A stretch of DNA of 64,000 nt from Alopecurus myosuroides. Lineage: Eukaryota > Streptophyta > Magnoliopsida > Poales > Poaceae. Below the pieces are notes generated by a model. The model searched no databases and was not told the DNA's origin. It saw only the letters and a program-made list of their open reading frames with translations. Shown here piece after piece: positions 45,540-57,878 of the stretch; the first letter of the stretch is position 1, and each line of letters starts with the position of its first letter. A program made the position numbers and the translations under genes. The DNA lies in contig CM054062.1 in NCBI GenBank assembly GCA_028641055.1, positions 142,208,682-142,272,681 of the forward strand, read 5' to 3'.

Positions 45540-47059
45540 TCAGACATCCGAGTCATCGTCTTCGCTGCTCGATTCCTCGGGAGTTGTCGGGATTTCCTCC
45601 TCGGGGTAGAAGATGGAGATGTTCAGCATATTGGCGATCTTGGTGGCATGACCTTTGATTTCATCAAAGATGCTGGTCCGCTGAGCATCCGTGTATCCTT
45701 GTGGGATGCCGGACGCCACGCGCCAAGATTTGGCAGTGGGGTAATGCATACGCATGAGCCCAAGGGTCATGCGTCACCACCACGAGCCGCGGAGCGGAGC
45801 CAGGACTCTTTGCGGTTCGCCACCTCCACGATAGCCTCAGGAAGTTTGCTGACTTCCGAGAACTCTCCAGATTTCTCGGGAATGTACTTATTAATAAGTA
45901 GCATTCCCGTAGCCTTGAGCGCGGTGAAGGTTTTCCCGAAAGCCCGGATTCTCCCAATCCGGGTAAGCTGGGGGCTACCTTCTATTTCAATCAACAAACA
46001 AATGTTAGGAAAAACAGGAGAAAGGAAACAAGGAAAAATCCGGTAAAAGTGACAAAACTTACCGAGAATCCGATCCATCTCGGTTCCTTCTTCCAGGCGC
46101 TGGTTCAGGGCATTCTCCAGGTCCCTGATTGTAGCTTTGTCTTTCTCGGCCTGGTTGGAGGCCTTAGACTCGGCAATGCCAACAACTAGTTGGCTGGCCT
46201 CCAGTTCCTTCTGGAGCTTCACAGTAAGCTTGTGAAGATCCATATTCTCTCGGCGGAGGTTCTCGGTGTTGCCGACATCTTCAGCAATTTGTTTGGCTTT
46301 CACCAAAGAAGCTGAAAAAGTTAGAAACTCGGAAAAATTACTTAGATAAAATAACAACTGAAAGCAGAGAAATATTTTACCTGCTGATTCAGTCAGCTGT
46401 TGTTGAACAGACGCCAGCTCTGCTTCCTTATCCTGAAGAATAGAAAGAAGGGGTTTCACCTCCTTGTTCTTGATGGTAAGTTTGCTGAAAACTTCCATGT
46501 TGATGTTTTCAGCAGTTTGCTGAAAGACGGAAAAGAGACAAAGAACTCTTAAGTTAAAAACAAGCATAGTAATGGAAAAAAAGTATTAAGACAAAAGTAT
46601 GCATTTGACTTATTGCTTGGGGGCTAGAGATATTACCTGGCTCATCTTGGTCAAGTTTGCCAAATTTTCGTTGAATTCTTTTGCATAGTCTGCAAAAAGA
46701 ATCCCGACATGGCAGAGGCCGTCCTAGATGACATGCTGAGGTGAAAATACGAAGTTATTCATTACAATAAGCCCGCCTTGCGGCCAAGGATGGATTAAGG
46801 GTGCTAGGGCAAAAAAATTGGTCGCCCACGGATGCATATATCCGTGTTCATCAAATGGTTCCTCCTTTACCTTGAATTCCTTGTCGAAAGTCGGAATGGG
46901 CTCCTCCTCAGCTGTACGAGAAGGGCCACCCATTTCCGGCACCGACCTTTCCCTCGCGTCCGGCTCGGGTGCAAAAGGCTGGCTGGTCAGCAGGGGGTAT
47001 TCTTCCTCCCTTGCAGTTTGGTTTCCTCCTCCCGTGGCAGCTGGGGTATCAGGGGCTGC
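45540..47059 (-). pseudogene. C antisense gene, distal part
   Basis: Minus-strand blocks at 46942-46724, 46567-45767 and 45770-45540. They contain a coiled-coil region (KLQKELEASQLVVGIAESKA, near 46190) and an acidic end (SSSEDDDSDV). Short stretches between blocks carry pyrimidine-rich AG ends and look like introns. A PPT-like GCTTGGGGGCTAG lies at 46616-46628. F1 splits the gene at 47059. Confidence 0.5.
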
Positions 47060-47415
47060 TGTCGCACCCGGACTTCTAGAGGATACTCACCGTACGAACT
47101 GAACAGTATTTTGATTGGATTACGGGGCTTACCGGCACCCGCGTCCTCTTACGAGTAGGCCAACACTTATGTGTGACAACCAATCGTTACTGTTCACCGT
47201 CGATGTAAACTATCCCGTAGAAATCAGGACACTACCATTGACGTACTTCATACCATACACACATGGTACGTCAACGGCTTTGAACAAGATGATAATATAA
47301 CATATCTCTAAGACACAAAAGATTGAAATAAGTTGCAACTGGCCCTCACTAGGGCAGAGAATAGCAAATACAATCATCCAGAGGACACATGTCCCAACAT
47401 AGCATCATTACAACT

Positions 47416-47425
47416 CAGCGGAAGC
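47416..47425. other. Initiator-tRNA D-loop-like box in F1
   Basis: Plus strand CAGCGGAAGC, identical to 10 nt of the plant initiator tRNA-Met D-arm/loop. In element orientation the RNA would be complementary to that tRNA. It lies 356 nt from the LTR end. Confidence 0.45.
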
Positions 47426-47533
47426 ATTCAAAGGGGTCTGAGTACAGACAAATCCAAATAGGCTTAAGAAGCCGGGAATGAAAAGAAAACGGAGCCCATC
47501 CACGATGTCTCGGATCCTGCCCGGGTCCGCTAA

Positions 47534-47598
47534 CTACTCGTCAGCAGCCTCGTCAAACTCCACGTAGTAGCCGTCACCTGGATCCTCGTAAGCGTAGT
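47534..47598 (-). other. Putative 65-nt terminal exon in F1
   Basis: Preceded by GTTTCCGCAG (acceptor-like). Two leading bases are followed by YAYEDPGDGYYVEFDEAADE and TAG (47534-47536). Same phase as in A and H, with a similar acidic, tyrosine-rich composition. The frame is also open upstream through the acceptor. Confidence 0.45.
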
Positions 47599-47625
47599 CT
47601 GCGGAAACCACAGCCCCAAAGGGGT

Positions 47626-47643
47626 CAGTACATAAACGTACTG
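47626..47643. other. Hairpin CAGTAC...GTACTG in F1
   Basis: CAGTAC, loop ATAAAC, GTACTG. The closing C-G replaces the G-C of A/H. Confidence 0.6.
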
Positions 47644-50600
47644 GCAAGCAAGACTCACAGTTCACCAAAGTGTAACCCGTCAACACCAAGCACAGATGCC
47701 TTGGGATCAACGGAAGAAAGGGTATAAAAGATGCTGCAACTGGCTGCACTAACCAACTACAGAACATACTACAACTTCCGGGCTAACAAATAGAGATAAG
47801 ATAGCGTATCGTAACCAACTATGCTAACCACCAAACAAACCCATCCTGGACCTCGCCCCTTATCCAAAGAAGCAATCCGAGGATAACTCACACAGTTGGA
47901 TTAATGATGGACCAAGTTGTTGTGTCAATAAGCCTATTACTAGTCAAGTTATCATTATTTAGGTGTAAGTTGTTCTGAGTACTTGTTAGCCAGTACTTTC
48001 ACCAAGTTAACCATAACCGCGGAAAACACGGCTTCTCGAGAAGATTTATCCCTGCAGGGGTGCACCAATTTGGCCGTACACGTAAGAATAACCCGCCAGA
48101 TGGGAAGGCCTTTCCCACCAAGCGGGGCACTCAACACAACTCAACTCTTCTTCGCATCAAGCCCAAAGCATCACGTGCTGTGCGTGCGCGGCTAATCGAG
48201 CCCCACGAAGAAAAGGGGACCCTCATAGCACTGGAAGACCACGCCGCCCTAAATGCCGACTACAAAAGTTCCACCCTGGCCTCGGGTTCGTACCTGCATA
48301 TGCGTGCATCAAATGGAAAGCCCGAACTAAGTGTGGTGATTTGGACGAGATGCGAATCGAATCAAATTGAGGGGGCGCCCATACACGCTTCCCACATGCG
48401 GATAGTGCGCTCATCATGGCTCAGTAGACAAGACCCTTTTCCTATTAGGGTCGACACTAGCAGGCCTCAAAACCACGCCGGGCCTCCTGCCGGTGCCTTA
48501 TCAGCAAATTATTATTACCTCAAATTAACAGGTTGTTGTTTAACATCGAGCCCCAGAATATAACAGAATATAATAACAGAAAGTAACTGATAACAGACTC
48601 GAGCAAAACAACCTAAGCATGCTAGTAAGACACGGGCCCAAGCAACGGGGATTTAGGACTGGAGGTGTGGCAATATCAGGGTTTAGGGTATCATGTGATA
48701 GGTTCGTAACAGAAGCAACGATACATAGGGCTAGCAAATATAGACAACGGAAAGTATCGGTAACCAATGTTGAAAGGAACACAATGGTTCATGTGAGTGA
48801 TAACTTGCCTGCAAACCCAGTAGCCGGGTACTGAGCTAGATCCTCAGAAGGGGTGTCGTAAAGATCGTCGGTATCAACGTCGTCGTCTATCCGAGAAGAA
48901 GCAAACAAACAATACAGGAGAAAATAAACAATCAATATCATGGCATAGTGCACAATCATAGGATGATGCATGTCAAATTAATGGATGCATCAAAATAAAC
49001 TATTTGATATGATAGCACAATTTAAATGGACACATATGCAATTTTGAGTTGCATAGGAAAGGCCCATGGATTTTTGGTTAGATTATTTGTTTTCCAATTA
49101 ATCAACAGGTGCTAGTGGTTTAGTAAGATGCATGCATGAGGAAAACAGCAAAATAACAACATTAGAACCAATTTAAAATAGGGTTTACCAATTAAGAATT
49201 TTATTTATTACTTTAGGGAATTATTGGTGCCTTAAAGGTGACACACAAGTACTTGTTGTTTTCAACCATTTAAATTGTTCAAAACAAATAACTAAAGTCA
49301 TATTTGAAAAGATCATGAAATTTTGGGTGGATTACATGTTTCAAAAATTGAAAAAGGATTTTGGATGAATTTATTATGACTTAAACAAAATTAAACAAGT
49401 TTTAAATGAATTTAAAACAAGCATGAATTTTATTTGAATTTTATTTGCTCAAAACATAATTTCAAACTCATATTTGAAAATTTTATACTTTGGGGGTTTG
49501 AAAACATATTTTGCATGTTCAAAAATAATTTATTTGGGGCAAGTTATGATTTTATCAAATTTAAATGAATTAAATAAGGATTAAATTATTTAGGCAATTT
49601 AAATTATTCAAACCATGAAACAAAATTTATATTTGAAAAGGTTATTCAGAATAGCATGGAAAACATATTTTATTTGCATTTATTGGATTAAGAATGAATT
49701 AGTTATTGAATTTAGAAATTTGCATTTGAATTATTTGAATTCAAATTTGAATTGCATTTTGAAATTTCAAAACAGCACACAAGTGGCATAGTTGGATAGA
49801 CAATTAAATTTAGAACAACAAACATATATAACTTTTAGTTATTGGGGTTATAGATTAAAAGTTATTAAAGTTTTGCTTTTAGGGATTAATTCTGCCATTT
49901 AAAATGATTTAGAAAATAATAACAGAAGCGTGTTAAACTTTTGTTACGGGACAGCACCCTAGCCGCAGCCACTGCCAGTGGGCCACGGCCAACGTGGCGC
50001 TGCGCGCGTGCTTGCGTGGCCACCAGTGCCACTGACTGGTGGGCCACGCCTGTCAGCAGCGCGGCGAAAAAGTGTGGATTATTCCGCGCAACCGCGGCTC
50101 GAACCCGCGACCGTGAGTGAGATTCAGAGAGTGGCTACCACTGCGGCTTGGCTTCAGATATGACAGTAACGAGGGCGCAAGGAGGTTAAGGTTCAGATCC
50201 AACTATCTGAACCCAAAACTGACGCGCGCTTGCGTCTGCACTCCGTCAGGGATTCGTCGCCGGCGGCGTTCACCGTGGCGGATGGAAACGATGATGCGTC
50301 CTGGTGTTGCGTGGATGTGCAAGGAGGCAACAGAGAGATGAGAGGGGATGGGACAGCACGGTGGCTCACCGGGAGTTCATCGCGGTTGCAGAGCTCGGTG
50401 GCGAACTCGACGGCGACACGGCTGTGGACGGCGGCGAGGGCACCGTGATTCTCCGGGGATGCGCCGGTGTCCAAAAGGAAGAGGCAGTTGCGGGCTTTCG
50501 ATTTTAGGGTCTAGGTAGGTAAGTGGTGGACAGGAGCAGCGACGATCATGGTGGATTCAGGCGAGCATCTCCGGCGAGGGGTGACAGAGAGCGGGAGGTG

Positions 50601-51540
50601 GCCGGGAGCGGGGCAGACGGCGGCGGCGCGAGGGGGAATAGTGACCTAGGGTTAGGGGTAGGTGGCGCGGAGCCCTAGGGGGTATAAGTAGGGAGTACGG
50701 GGGCGGGATCACCGTTGGAGCTCGTCGATGCCGCCGTGGATGCCTCCGATGGCCGCCGTACTGCGGGAAGAAGGAAAAGAGCGAGGGGAAAAAAACGAAA
50801 CGTTTTCTTCGTTTAAGTGGCAGGCTGGGCTGCGCGCGGAAGGGAAACGAGGTGGGCTGGGCGCAGCCCACCCTCTGTTGGCGCCAAAAACGTTTTGAAT
50901 TTTTATTTCTCCCCTCTTTTTTTTTTGCTGAAATAGTATTTGGAAGAATTTGATAGGTTTAACTTAGTGAAAATTTTGGAAAAAAAATTGGGTAACCTTT
51001 TTAGGTCATTTGCAAACAGGTTTTAACTTTTATTTTCAAAAAGGTTGAATTTTGTTTGCTTTTTGAATTTAAACCAAGTTTGGGTGAATTTTTTAATATT
51101 AATGATCATTAATAAAATCCCACTTTTAAATAGGGTAACCCCTATGTTAAATTATAAACCATTGATCAAAATTGTTTTATAATTTGCATGAATTCAATTG
51201 GTTGCTGATTGATGCTTGAATTTGGAATTTTAAATGCGATTGGAAATTAAATGATTGATTAGAACCATCAATTTGGTAATTGAACACTATGGGATAAAAT
51301 GAAATAAATTGGTTGTTTTTATTTGTGATTTCTATTTCAAATGTTGTAACAGAGCAAGTATGAAACAATTGTTTGAATAAAGTTTAAATTTGAATTGGGA
51401 CAACAGGGAAAAACAGATGCATTAAATAAGAAACAAATGCAACATAATGAAAACAATATGATGCCATGATGCAATACTGTAATAAACATGCAACAAACAT
51501 TCTAAGGGGATGGTTTTCATACTTGGGATGTTACAGCTGC

Positions 51541-53110
51541 AGCAGGGGACGGATGCACACCTCTGCTAGCAACTGCCTTATGTTTCTTTAGCCTTTTTGG
51601 CTTTAGAGAGGTAGGAGGAAGGCTGAAAAAGAAAAGGAAAGGAAAGAAAATCCGAGAGGTTACAGTTCCGAGAAAAGAATAGAACTCCTGCGACAAAAAG
51701 CAGAGAAAAAAAGAAATCTGGATGATTTACCTAGAAGTAGCGACGGGAATTCCGCAAGTTCCACCACTTCTTCAGCAGTCGATGGCTTCTTTGTTTCCGT
51801 CCGCCAGAAAAGTTGGCACACATTGCGTCCAGTTCGGCATCGGTTGCGAGATCCTTGTCAGTGAGATCGGCGAACTATGGAAAAATCGCAAAGTCCGGCT
51901 AAGTTAAGAATCTAGGAAATATAAAAATCCGAGAAACTGCCCAAAGAGGAAAAAATATTACCTTTGGAGTCGGGTTTCCTTCGTGGTACATTTCTCGGCT
52001 TTCTTCATATTGGTCGCGAGTAGCGACCAAATGATTAACCCGCTTCTTGAAGTCCCTCTTGGAGAATTCTTTGTCTATTCCCCTCATGGTATCCTCTGGG
52101 CCCTTGTATTCACACAGAAGCCGGGTTCCGCGATAAGCCAAAGGCTGGATGCGTCTCCCGAACCAACACAGAATTGTGTTGTTGCCAGTGAGAGGAGGAG
52201 TGGAGGAGACAAGTTTTGCGATGCACCGTTTGATTTTCATCAAATCATCTGGCATAGTTTGAACCGCGTCCACTGCCCAGTTATCTTGGGGAGTGGCAGC
52301 GCAGTTGGCGAAAGGTGGAGTTCCCGTTTCCTTTCCAGGAAACGGGACATCTTGGTGGTAGAAGAAGGAACCCGTTCAAAACTTGACGGATTCCGAGGTT
52401 TTGATCTTGGGGAACCAATCCTCCCTAAATCTACCTGGGGTGAAGGAAATGGTTCCGCAAGAAGGGAGTGCGCCCTCAGAAGGGTTTTGCTTAACCCCGA
52501 AACAATACTGCCAAAAGTCTAACCTAGGTTCTAATCCTAGATACCCTTCAAAGAGGGCCTGGAACCCGGCTAGATACAGTATGGAGTTGGGAGGAAGGTT
52601 GTGGGGCTGAATGTTGTAGTGGTTTAAGACTTGGAAGGAAAAGGCAGAAGGTGGAAACCCCATACCTCGGCTGATGTGCGAGGTGAGGAGAACCCTTTCC
52701 CCGGCTTTTGTCATGGGCTCGGTGTCATCCTCCTCGTGCCGCCATTTGCCTTTCAGAACCAACCCCTCCTTCTACATTGTCGGAAGGAGGGAAGTAACCA
52801 AGTTGCAATGGCTCCAATTGTCCTCCGCTCTGGCGGCGGCCGCGGCATCGAGCTCCTCACCAGCGAGGGTGAGCTTTTCTTCCGCTGTCTCACGAGCAAA
52901 TGGCGGAGGCGGCGTGGAGGATGATGCCGCCAAGTTTTCGGCCGCGAGAGAAGGATCCTCGTGGGCTAGGCCACCAACAGTTTCCTCCAGCGCGTTCGCG
53001 GCGGCGCGGCTCGGGGAATCGAGTAGGGGATCGATGTCGTTGATGATGTCATCGATGTTGCGGGCGACGGTGTTCTCCTTAGCGGTGCACGGTGAATCGC
53101 CGGTAGCCAT
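51541..53110 (-). pseudogene. C antisense gene, N-terminal part (Transposase_28-like)
   Basis: Start chosen at MATGDSPCTAKE (53110), which lies below an antisense TATA box. An Ala/Glu-rich acidic region comes first. A domain with GMGFPPSAFSFQVLNHYNIQ, NLPPNSILYLAGFQ and GLEPRLDFWQYCF follows (52700-52500), then RRIQPLAYRGTRLLCEYKG and FSKRDFKKRVNHLV (52130-52010). At 51960 CCAAAG|GTAATA looks like a 5' splice site. The domain is the one seen in B and D, so the antisense gene is shared by different families. Confidence 0.65.
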
Positions 53111-53277
53111 TTTTGGGCGGCGCGGGAAAGATCCCGAACCTCCGATGATGAGTTTCCGGGGATGGTGCGGGATGCACGGGCTCTGCTCACACTTGAAGCT
53201 TGGGCTCGGGAGCAATGGCGCTTGAGGTCTGGAAGCTGGAGTGAGACCGGAAGGGCAACCGGAGTGCCCGAGGGCGG

Positions 53278-53287
53278 CTATTTATAG
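53278..53287 (-). promoter_or_regulatory. Antisense TATA box in C
   Basis: Minus-strand CTATAAATAG, 168 bp before the ATG at 53110. Identical decamer in B. Confidence 0.6.
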
Positions 53288-53732
53288 ACAGAAAAACGTT
53301 AAGATACGTGCCAACGGCTATTTTGACCGTTAGATCTACAACGCGTGTCACGCCGAAAAATCCGGGAAATAAGGAGGCAGAGTGATAAGTGCTATCTCCT
53401 TGTTTCCCGCAAGAATCTGTCAGAGATACGTTTCAGGATTTTGACTGAACCCAAACGTCCGTGATGTCAGCACATTTTTATCGCTGACGTCACGAAGTTC
53501 CTTCTCCACGAAGACTCGTGGAAGAAAAGCCGGATTCTGGTAAATCCGAGTTTTGAGTTACATGTCAAGAAACTCCTTCTCACGAAGGCTCGTGGAAGAG
53601 AAAGCCGGATTTTGATGAAATTCGAGTTATGCGTTATGATGTTTTGGGAAAAAGAAGAATCAAGACAAATCGCCAACATTTCTCGAAGCAGAATGCGAAT
53701 TGACGAAAGGTGGCAGGATGAAGTCTCAATCC

Positions 53733-53746
53733 TTCTTGGGGTCTAC
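53733..53746 (+). other. C polypurine tract
   Basis: TTCTTGGGGTCTAC directly before the 3' LTR. Confidence 0.6.
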
Positions 53747-54282
53747 TATCGGATATATACCAAATAGGGGTATATCCGGCATTGTCCTAAAGAGCCGGAT
53801 TACCATGGTGGCCTGATTGGTAATGGATCATAGTCCATTAGGCGGCCTAGTAAGTTGACGCGCAGAAGCCGGATTCTAGAAGAACTCGGACCACGACCCA
53901 AAGTGGTGCGGCTTGTAGTAGAAGGCGGATTCTTGCTTTCCAAGTTAGATATTTTCCGTAGTCTTCTAGGTTTCCTTTCTGTAAGCCCTAACCCGAATAT
54001 TATATAAAGCTGGACGGGAGTGAAGAAAGATATAGACAATTAGCTAGAAGCCAACTCGCCGAGAAGTTGATCCTCGCCGAGTTAGCGAAACCCTACTCAC
54101 ATTGTACTTTGTATACTTCAGGCTTCAGCCCCGATTTAGTGATATTGCAGGAGTAGGAACGGTGCCTAGTTGCAACATACCGAACCTGGGTAAAATTGGT
54201 GTTCCTGGTCGTTGTGCTACCACGTATCTACCCGTAGGCTCATGGCACCCCCGTCTATGAACTCGACTACGATGTCTCGACA
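53747..54282 (+). repeat. C 3' LTR, 536 bp
   Basis: Starts TATCGG (TG changed to TA) and ends CTCGACA. It keeps the terminal inverted repeat and the TATATAAA box (54001-54008). A short indel lies near 54225 relative to the 5' LTR. Confidence 0.9.
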
Positions 54283-54287
54283 GGTAG

Positions 54288-54905
54288 ATCCCTCCCGCGT
54301 ACTACTGCACCGTTGACCCTCGTTTGGACTCCTCTACTCGGCTCTTTAGACCTCGCTTCTTGGGCCACGGTGAGACGACAGAGAGGACTGCAAGACCGTG
54401 GTGGCGTGCTAGGGGCGGCAAGATTGGTGGCGGCTGACGGAGCGGGGGAGTGTGGTGTTTTGGAGGTTGGGAGAAATCACTTTCGTTGAGACACTGACGC
54501 GGTGACACCTCCGGGTGTCGCCATCCTTCTTGAAGTGCGTCGGAGTACCTCTTTCTCACCCCCAAGCGTAACAAGGGAAACCCTAGGACACTCTTCGGGT
54601 AACCATTGGAGCTGTCCGGGCAGTAGCGACGTCGGCCCCTTCTTGGAGGTGCTGCTTGGTATGAGACGCTTCCGTGGGCTGGGAGCGTGGTGGAAATTCT
54701 TCGGTGGGCGCAGCGGTTGCGAGTCCTCTCTGTCTTTCGTCGTGCCTAGTTGCCGTCAGTGTTTTTTTTTCTTTTCTTTGTTCTTTTCTTGTTTCGTTTC
54801 GGCATGTTGGTTGCTGCGTGCCCTAGCATGCGTGGTGTTGCGTGTGTTGGCGTTGCTTGTATGTTGGTCGTTGCTTTATTTATAAAGCGGGACGAAAGTC
54901 TATTT
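54288..54905 (+). other. GC-rich unclassified repeat, right half
   Basis: Continues the segment ending at 37502 once C and one GGTAG are removed. It ends with a T-rich tract and TTTATAAAGCGGGACGAAAG near 54877, a string that recurs in Triticeae non-LTR-like repeats as far as I recall. No convincing gene. Confidence 0.4.
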
Positions 54906-54962
54906 CGACGAAACTGGACATTGCTCGCGTGAAGGAGAGCAATTGCTTGCGTGACATCAGCC

Positions 54963-54995
54963 GACTGAGATTTAATTAGATCTCAGTCGCCTGAG
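54963..54995. repeat. Palindrome pair GACTGAGAT / CTCAGTCGCCTGAG
   Basis: GACTGAGAT...ATCTCAGTC (9-bp arms) overlaps CTCAG-TCGC-CTGAG. See the counterpart at 34791. Confidence 0.65.
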
Positions 54996-55616
54996 AACTA
55001 GTCAAATCAAAATACACGCGATTCTACTTTCACCATTTGTTTGTAAAAAATGGCCAGGCTAATTCCGTGGTTATGAGTTTTGCTATCGCAACGGTGCGGC
55101 ACGGCCGGCCAGCCGACATGCACCTATGAACTCCGTCAAGGTGGTACTACCAATAATCGGCAGGGAATAATGATGGAGATCCGGTTGCAAAGATTTAGGC
55201 TAAACTAATGGGATATTTTGTTCGATTAGTTTTTCTATAAATGATTTTTTTTTACTTAAGAGGTCTATATTGTCTTACTAAATCAACGGCTAGAATTTAA
55301 TTCATACCGCTCGCCTGTAGTGGGCAGTAAAAGTACCTTAGAAATTCCCTATTTTGACCTATAGATAAAGTTTTGTCGCTGGGTACTCACTTGAACGGTA
55401 GACCTGTAGCACCCAGATTACACTTGGCCATCCGTGTACGAGTGAAAAAATAGCGAGGCGTATGAGAGATGATACGGCAGGCTCCACATACATCAGCATT
55501 TTAAGTTCAACACCAAGAGATCCAGCTGGTCCAGTGGCGATCTAAGCCCTCCAAGATGAAGTGAACATATTCCTTCATATGCGCAATCCTAAGGAAAAAG
55601 GATTGGTTACCACATA
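54996..55616. other. Unassigned region
   Basis: No coding frame or element end recognised. Confidence 0.4.
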
Positions 55617-55872
55617 CTCACTCCGTCCTCAAATAAGTGTACGTTTTCCCTTTATGAAGTCAATTGTTTTAAAGTTTGACCAACTTTATTGAAAAATGTA
55701 ACAACATTTATGATATTAAATTGGTATCGTTAGATCCGTTTTCAAATATACTTTTATAATACATGAATTTTATATTGTATATACTGATGTTATTCTGTAT
55801 AAAGTTGGTCAAAGTTAAAAAAGTTTGACCAAGACCAATTCTAGTGGTACACTTATTGGAGGACGGAGGGAG
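55617..55872. mobile_element. Stowaway MITE, 256 bp
   Basis: Ends CTCACTCCGTCCTC and (reverse) CTCCCTCCGTCCTC with TA on both sides (55615-55616 and 55873-55874). The AT-rich interior has GTTTGACCAA-type sequence in inverted positions. Tc1/mariner derivative without transposase. Confidence 0.9.
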
Positions 55873-56384
55873 TACAGACATACTTCCCCGTTTTATTTTA
55901 TTTTACATCCTGAAAAATTCAGACAATTTAGCATTCAATTTAGTACTACTTGGTCTTGAACCTTGAGTAGCATCACGGGAAACAAAACATTTTCTTGTTA
56001 CCCAAAGCATAATTAATGTCATATGCAATTTGATTAGGTACGAGTGACGGAGTGAGTGCAGATAAGTATGATTTCCATGGTTGAGACTTATTACTACCAT
56101 TATGGAGGTAGTAACATAGTCTAGGGAAATGTGGTGTTACTAGTGTATGTTACTCCCCATTGTGACTGGCCTTAATATTGAGCTATTACCGAGGTGGTAT
56201 ACTAACAGTGTTTATTACGACGGAACGTAGAGTAAATTGGAACAAATATTTAACCCAGAATGTTGATAAAAATGGAACGGAAGGAATACTTATTTAAATT
56301 CCGTGTACTTAGGTAGGAAGCCACTAGAAAACACAAGGTAGAAGAAAAGGCTCGAGAAATAAAACGCTACCAAGGGGGGCTCCC
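55873..56384. other. Unassigned, possible MITE remnant
   Basis: 56090-56175 holds GTAGTAACATA and TGTTACTCCCCATTGTGACTG, resembling one end of a grass MITE. No partner end or TSD was found. Confidence 0.35.
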
Positions 56385-57324
56385 TCCCTTGGGTCCTCGA
56401 ACGTATTGAGTCATTGTCGGATCATGCCCCCATTCTATTATCTATGGGAACTTCTAACTCGAAGGGTAAACACCAATTCAAGTTCGAATTGGGGTGGCTA
56501 CTTCGAGAAGGTTTCAATGAGATGATTGAAACATCATGGAAAAGGCATGTATTTGGTAGTACTCCAATCGAAAGGTGGAATAATAAAATACGCGGTTTGT
56601 GTAAACACCTTCGAGGATGGGCTAGACACATGGTAGGGCAATTTAAAAAAAATAAAAGCTTTGCTTTTCATCTGTTATTGATGAGCTTGAAGCCTTCATC
56701 GAGGTTAGACCGCTGCCCGCACAAGAGATTGAATTAAAAAGCAAATCCAATGCGGAATTAGCCGGGTTACTTCGTGAGGAGGAGGTTAAGTGGTACCAGA
56801 GATCAAAGGCCCAGTTTATCTTGGTGGGAGATTCCAATATGAGATACTTTCATAGTCTTGCAAATAGCTGGCGCCAAAAGAAACTCATTCATTCCCTAAC
56901 CTAGGCTGAGGGTATGATCGAAGGCCATGAGGAACTAAAATCCTATATCACAAATTATTACAAGCATATGTTTGGGGCGTCTGACGAGGGTAACTTCACG
57001 TTAGACGAAACTCAGACAGAGGATATCCTACAAGTTTCCGAGGAGGAGAACGCCTATCTTACTGCGTCTTATTCTGAGGATGAGGTGAAGAAGGCGGTCT
57101 TCCAAATGGAACACAACAAGGAACTAGGTCCATATGGTTTCCCATCTGAGTTTTATCAGAACTTCTGGGAGATAATCAACTTGGACTTAATAGAGTTATT
57201 CCATGCCTTACATGCTGGACAACTCGAGCTATTTCGCCCAAATTTTGGGGAGGTGATTTTTTTGCCTAAAGTCAATGAAGCAGAGAGGAAACATCAATAT
57301 AGACCAATCTACCTTCTGAATGTG
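56385..57324 (+). pseudogene. Second LINE fragment (endonuclease end to RT)
   Basis: Endonuclease end ESLSDHAPILLSMG, linker FKFELGWLLREGFNEMI, then LVGDSNMRYFHSLANSWRQKK, and RT start EVKKAVFQMEHNKELGPYGFPSEFYQNFW (G instead of the usual GPDGF region) and YRPIYLLNV. It has stops near 56735 and 56904 plus a shift. It is cut by G at 57325 after RT motif 2. 5' truncated. Confidence 0.75.
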
Positions 57325-57878
57325 TGTGCCGGATATATGCCAACTAGGGGTATATCCGGCATAGGCCAAAGACTGGATTACCAAGGTGACCCGCATGCAA
57401 TGGAGTAAGGTTCATTGGGCGGCCCAGTAAGGTAACACACTGAAAGTCGGGTTCTAGAAGAACCCGGATCACAGCCCAACACGTGGTCTGGCTTGGAGAA
57501 GAAGCCGGATGCCTTACTTTCCGTAGTCTTCTAGGTTTCCTTCCTGTAAGCCCTAGTACGACTATCTATATAAAGCCGGATGGGAGTAGTTGAAAGAAAA
57601 AAGAGACATAGAACAAGAGTTCATATAGCTAGAAGCCAACTCACCGAGAAGTTTATCCTCGCCGAGTTAGTGAAACTATATTCACATTATACTTTGTATA
57701 CGTCAGGCTTAAGCCCTGATTTTGTGAGATTGCAGGAGTATGAGCGCCGCTATAGTTGCGACGTGCCGAACCTGGGTAAATTCGTGTCCTTGTTTCCACT
57801 CTCCCACGTTTGCACCCACGGTTTTATCAGCAGGCTTATAGCACCCCCAGCCATGAACCTAACTAAGAAGACTCGACA
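57325..57878 (+). repeat. G 5' LTR, about 554 bp
   Basis: TGTGCCGGATATATGCC...ACTCGACA. The start is uncertain by 2 bp because of a TGTGTGTG run. TATATAAA at 57567-57574. The PBS-like TTGGGCCCAACATGGGGCC at 57880-57898 is the C signal with changes. Confidence 0.8.

Larger units (their letters stand above)
47060..51535 (-). mobile_element. Long solo LTR F1, 4476 bp
   Basis: TGTCGCACCC...GGGATGTTACA with a perfect 5-bp TSD GCTGC (47055-47059 and 51536-51540). No PBS, PPT or gag-pol. Orientation is inferred from shared modules with A: minus strand. It has a weak TATA-like CTTATACC (minus, near 50683), then a GC-rich leader (50650-49950), a long AT-rich part, and at the far end a hairpin, a terminal exon and a tRNA-like box. 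Its size fits the LTRs reported for Sukkula/LARD elements of barley, but I cannot confirm the family. Confidence 0.8.
37503..54282 (+). mobile_element. Complete Ty3/gypsy Tat-type element C
   Basis: Two LTRs (37503-38048 and 53747-54282) and a perfect 5-bp TSD GGTAG (37498-37502 and 54283-54287). The internal order is PBS, gag, protease, RT, RNase H, second RNase H, integrase, spacer, antisense gene, PPT. It contains the 4476-bp solo LTR F1 at 47060-51535; without F1 it is about 12.3 kb. By-eye LTR comparison gives roughly 35 substitutions in about 535 bases plus a small indel. Many stops: a dead copy. Confidence 0.9.
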
